Assembly: GCA_905212515.1 (NCBI GenBank)
Contig: CAJMEU010000143.1
Location: forward strand, 1-7,224
Origin: an uncultured Oscillospiraceae bacterium
GTDB taxonomy: Bacteria; Bacillota; Clostridia; Oscillospirales; Ruminococcaceae
Reading direction: 5' to 3'
DNA length: 7,224 nt
The position numbers were made by a program, and so were the translations under genes. Below, in pieces: positions 5,823-7,224 of this stretch (positions within the stretch are counted from its first letter, which is position 1; every line of letters starts with the position of its first letter). Under the pieces are notes generated by a model. It was not told the origin of the DNA. It ran no database searches and saw only the letters and a list, made by a program, of their open reading frames with translations.

Positions 5823-6530
5823 TTATTCCACGTAGATCTGGCGATTGCCCTGGATGGCGTCGTTCAGGTAGCTGTCGATCCAGGCGTCGGCGCCGGCCTT
5901 GTCCCGGGCGCGGATATGCTCGAACAGGCGGGCGGTATTGTGGTACAGCGTATCCACGCCGTGCGTGCGGCTATAACGGGCCCAAAGAGTCATCACCGGG
6001 GCGCGGAAGGAATAATAGATCAGGGGAAGGATGGAGTTGCCGCTGACGAAGGCCAGCTCATGCTGGAAGCGGAAGGCGATGCCGGTGGCTTGGGGGATGT
6101 CCCCGGCCTGGGCCAGCTCGTCCACAATGGCGGCCAGGCGGGCCATGTCCTCGGCGGACGCATACTCGATGGCCAGGCCCGCGGCCAGATGCTCCAGCGC
6201 GCGGCGAACCTCCAAAATGGCGCGGATCTCCCCTTTGGCCATGGTGCCGCCGCGGAACTCCATGATGGCGATGAGAGTGTTCATGTTGCCGTTGCGCCGG
6301 TAATCGGCCACAAAGGTGCCCTGGCGGGGCCGCACCTCCAGAAAGCCGTCCGCCGCCAACTGCGAGAGGCCCCCGTTCACCACCGCGCGGCTGACCTGCA
6401 TCTGGCGGGCCAGCTCCCGCTCGACGGGGAGCTGGGTGCCGATGGGCAGCTCGCCGGAGAGGATGGCGTCACGCAGCTGCCGGACGAACAGGTCCTTCAG
6501 GGAGGGGGCGGATATTTTTTCAAATTGCAT
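5823..6530 (-). CDS. GntR-family transcriptional regulator, FadR-like effector domain (235 aa)
   Basis: An N-terminal winged helix-turn-helix of the GntR type spans about residues 9-76, with the typical LSGELPIGTQLPVERELA (24-41) and GFLEVRPRQGTFV (62-74). The all-helical C-terminal domain spans about 100-230. In ordinary FCD domains a metal is held by Asp and three His; in my alignment these positions are A152, Q156, T199 and Y221, so the metal site appears lost. The stretch LAFVSGN (159-165) and its surroundings instead recall E. coli FadR (LAFASGN), whose domain binds acyl-CoA without metal. A fatty-acyl or other organic ligand is therefore plausible but unproven. AAGGAG at 6545-6540, 9 bases before the ATG, supports the start. 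It is divergent from hypB and probably autoregulated through the site at 6556-6577. Confidence 0.9.
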   Translation of the reverse strand: MQFEKISAPSLKDLFVRQLRDAILSGELPIGTQLPVERELARQMQVSRAVVNGGLSQLAADGFLEVRPRQGTFVADYRRNGNMNTLIAIMEFRGGTMAKGEIRAILEVRRALEHLAAGLAIEYASAEDMARLAAIVDELAQAGDIPQATGIAFRFQHELAFVSGNSILPLIYYSFRAPVMTLWARYSRTHGVDTLYHNTARLFEHIRARDKAGADAWIDSYLNDAIQGNRQIYVE

Positions 6531-6555
6531 CGCGGCTCACTCCTTCATCACTGGA

Positions 6556-6577
6556 TGTGGCAATACCAAATACCACA
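6556..6577. promoter_or_regulatory. Candidate autoregulatory operator of the GntR-type gene
   Basis: TGTGG (6556-6560) and CCACA (6573-6577) form an inverted repeat, and inside lies TGGCAATACCA (6558-6568), of the TGG-N5-CCA form often bound by FadR-subfamily dimers. It sits just downstream of the regulator's -10, at roughly +1 to +20 of its transcript, a usual place for autorepression. Confidence 0.5.
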
Positions 6578-6582
6578 CTTTC

Positions 6583-6611
6583 ATTTTACCATGCAAAATG
6601 TCTACTTACAA
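6583..6611 (-). promoter_or_regulatory. Promoter of the GntR-type regulator gene
   Basis: On the minus strand TTGTAA (6611-6606), a 17-base spacer and TAAAAT (6588-6583), with TG one base before the -10 box. The -35 is moderate, but the extended -10 compensates. The transcript would start near 6576, about 46 bases before the ATG. Confidence 0.7.
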
Positions 6612-6646
6612 GGGCTTTCTTTGGGCATTCCCACAGAAAAGCAGCG

Positions 6647-6673
6647 GGCAAATTGACCGCTTTTGCGGCAAAT
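6647..6673 (+). repeat. Phased direct repeat and small inverted repeat over the hypB promoter
   Basis: GGCAAAT occurs at 6647-6653 and 6667-6673, exactly 20 bases apart (about two helical turns), one touching the -35 box and the other just before the -10 box. Between them CCGCTTTTGCGG (6657-6668) is an inverted repeat inside the spacer. Either could be a regulator site; chance is possible because the motifs are short. Confidence 0.4.
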
Positions 6674-6681
6674 GTTATAAT
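6653..6681 (+). promoter_or_regulatory. Near-consensus sigma-A promoter for hypB
   Basis: TTGACC (6653-6658), a 17-base spacer and TATAAT (6676-6681), with TG at 6673-6674 making an extended -10. Transcription should start near 6688, giving a leader of about 53 bases. It is divergent from the regulator promoter, with their -35 boxes about 40 bases apart. Confidence 0.88.
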
Positions 6682-6694
6682 ATTCACAAGGAAT

Positions 6695-6713
6695 CCTCTG
6701 GCACGACCAGAGG
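6695..6713 (+). other. Hairpin in the hypB leader
   Basis: CCTCTGG (6695-6701) and CCAGAGG (6707-6713) form a perfect 7-bp stem with a 5-base loop, starting about 8 bases into the expected transcript. There is no T-run, so it is not a terminator. It may stabilise the 5' end or serve regulation; it lies 13 bases before the ribosome binding site and does not cover it. Confidence 0.6.
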
Positions 6714-6740
6714 CACTTCGAGAAACGGGAGGAGCGGCCA

Positions 6741-7224
6741 ATGGACGGATTCAAAGTGTTGGAAGTGAAGCAGAGCGTGTTTGCCTCCAATGAGCGGGAG
6801 GCGGACGAAGTGCGCCGGGCGCTGAAGGAGAAGGGCGTGTTTTTGCTGAATTTGATGAGCAGCCCGGGCAGCGGCAAGACCACCACCCTGACGCGCACCA
6901 TCGAACTGCTGAAGGACGAGCTGCGCATCGGCGTGATGGAGGCGGACATCGACAGCGACGTGGACGCCCGCACCATCAGCCGGGCGGGGGTGAAGGTGAT
7001 CCAGCTGCACACGGGGGGCATGTGCCACCTGGACGCGGCCATGACGCGCCAGGGCCTGGACGGCCTGGGCGACGACGATGTGGACCTGGCCGTGCTGGAA
7101 AACGTGGGCAACCTGGTGTGCCCGGCGGAGTTCGACACCGGCGCGGTGAAAAACGCGGCCATCCTCAGCGTGCCCGAGGGCGACGACAAACCGCTCAAGT
7201 ACCCGCTGATGTTCCAGATCTGCG
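6741..7224 (+). CDS. hypB: Hydrogenase nickel-insertion GTPase HypB, cut by the window end (first 161 residues)
   Basis: HypB is the cytosolic GTPase that works with HypA to load nickel into the large subunit of [NiFe] hydrogenase. The frame is open from ATG at 6741, 6 bases after GGGAGGAG (6727-6734), to the window end without a stop; family members usually have 50-60 more residues. Visible motifs are the P-loop SSPGSGKTTT (40-49), EADIDSDVDA (67-76), GGMCHLDA (92-99) with metal-binding C95 and H96, ENVGNLVCPAEFD (120-132) with C127, and LSVPEGDDKPLKYP (142-155). The spacing of C95, H96 and C127 equals that of the G-domain metal site C166, H167 and C198 of E. coli HypB. The N-terminus lacks both the CxxCGC motif and a His-rich stretch, so the extra nickel-storage site is absent. 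No hypA precedes it; hypB is the first gene from its own promoter. Confidence 0.95.
   Translation, partial: MDGFKVLEVKQSVFASNEREADEVRRALKEKGVFLLNLMSSPGSGKTTTLTRTIELLKDELRIGVMEADIDSDVDARTISRAGVKVIQLHTGGMCHLDAAMTRQGLDGLGDDDVDLAVLENVGNLVCPAEFDTGAVKNAAILSVPEGDDKPLKYPLMFQIC

Noticed and set aside
4219..5835. Long open frame of 538 codons on the plus strand opposite rpoN
   Set aside because: It mirrors the GC-rich codons of the well-supported rpoN gene, and its translation is low-complexity Gly/Val/Gln/His/Ala-rich with no domain.
5916..6656. Open frame of 246 codons opposite the GntR-type gene
   Set aside because: It has no ribosome site and no domain, and it overlaps a clear regulator gene and both divergent promoters.
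6699..6716. Possible sigma-54 promoter TGGCACGACCAGAGGCAC before hypB
   Set aside because: The -12 element reads GAGGCA instead of TTGCA, and its GC is one base too far from the GG, a spacing sigma-54 does not tolerate. A near-consensus sigma-A promoter lies just upstream.

Overview
The window looks like a chromosomal segment of a fairly GC-rich Firmicute, probably of the Clostridia. The evidence is strong AAGGAGG-type ribosome binding sites, near-consensus sigma-A promoters, a Gram-positive-style lipoprotein, an rpoN (sigma-54) gene and an anaerobe-type HypB. A placement near gut Oscillospiraceae is only a guess from codon style and base composition.

Left part (1-1570). Two near-identical direct copies of a short terminal-inverted-repeat element, about 149 bp (copy 1 is cut by the window edge; copy 2 spans 1418-1566), flank a two-gene unit. 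The unit has a secreted protein of unknown family (154-855) and, 9 bp downstream, a four-helix membrane protein of unknown family (865-1371). The first gene is clearly more AT-rich than the rest of the window, so it may have been acquired from elsewhere.

Middle (1571-3340). After a C/G-run hairpin comes a 428-residue lipoprotein with a beta-propeller-like build (1688-2974), then a 72-residue two-helix membrane protein (3004-3222) in the same operon. The operon ends at a 17-bp-stem terminator (3282-3322). Its hairpin core is nearly the same as the hairpin after the membrane gene at 1384-1408. A small overlapping hairpin plus T-run serves the converging minus-strand gene.

Right part (3338-7224). 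Three minus-strand genes lie in the order GntR/FadR-type regulator (6530-5823), sigma-54 factor RpoN (5640-4216) and a short-chain dehydrogenase (4099-3338). The dehydrogenase has its own excellent promoter, buried in a 41-bp dyad with 15-bp arms (one mismatch), which looks like an operator. The regulator gene is divergent from hypB (6741 to beyond the window end), the GTPase for nickel insertion into [NiFe] hydrogenase. The gap between them holds two back-to-back extended -10 promoters, a candidate autoregulatory operator on the regulator side, and a repeat pattern plus a leader hairpin on the hypB side. The regulator's effector domain resembles the acyl-CoA-binding FadR type more than the metal-binding FCD type.

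No RNA genes, CRISPR array or transposase gene are visible. The most unusual items are the repeat-flanked secreted/membrane gene pair, the large dyad over the dehydrogenase promoter, and the regulator/hypB divergent control region.
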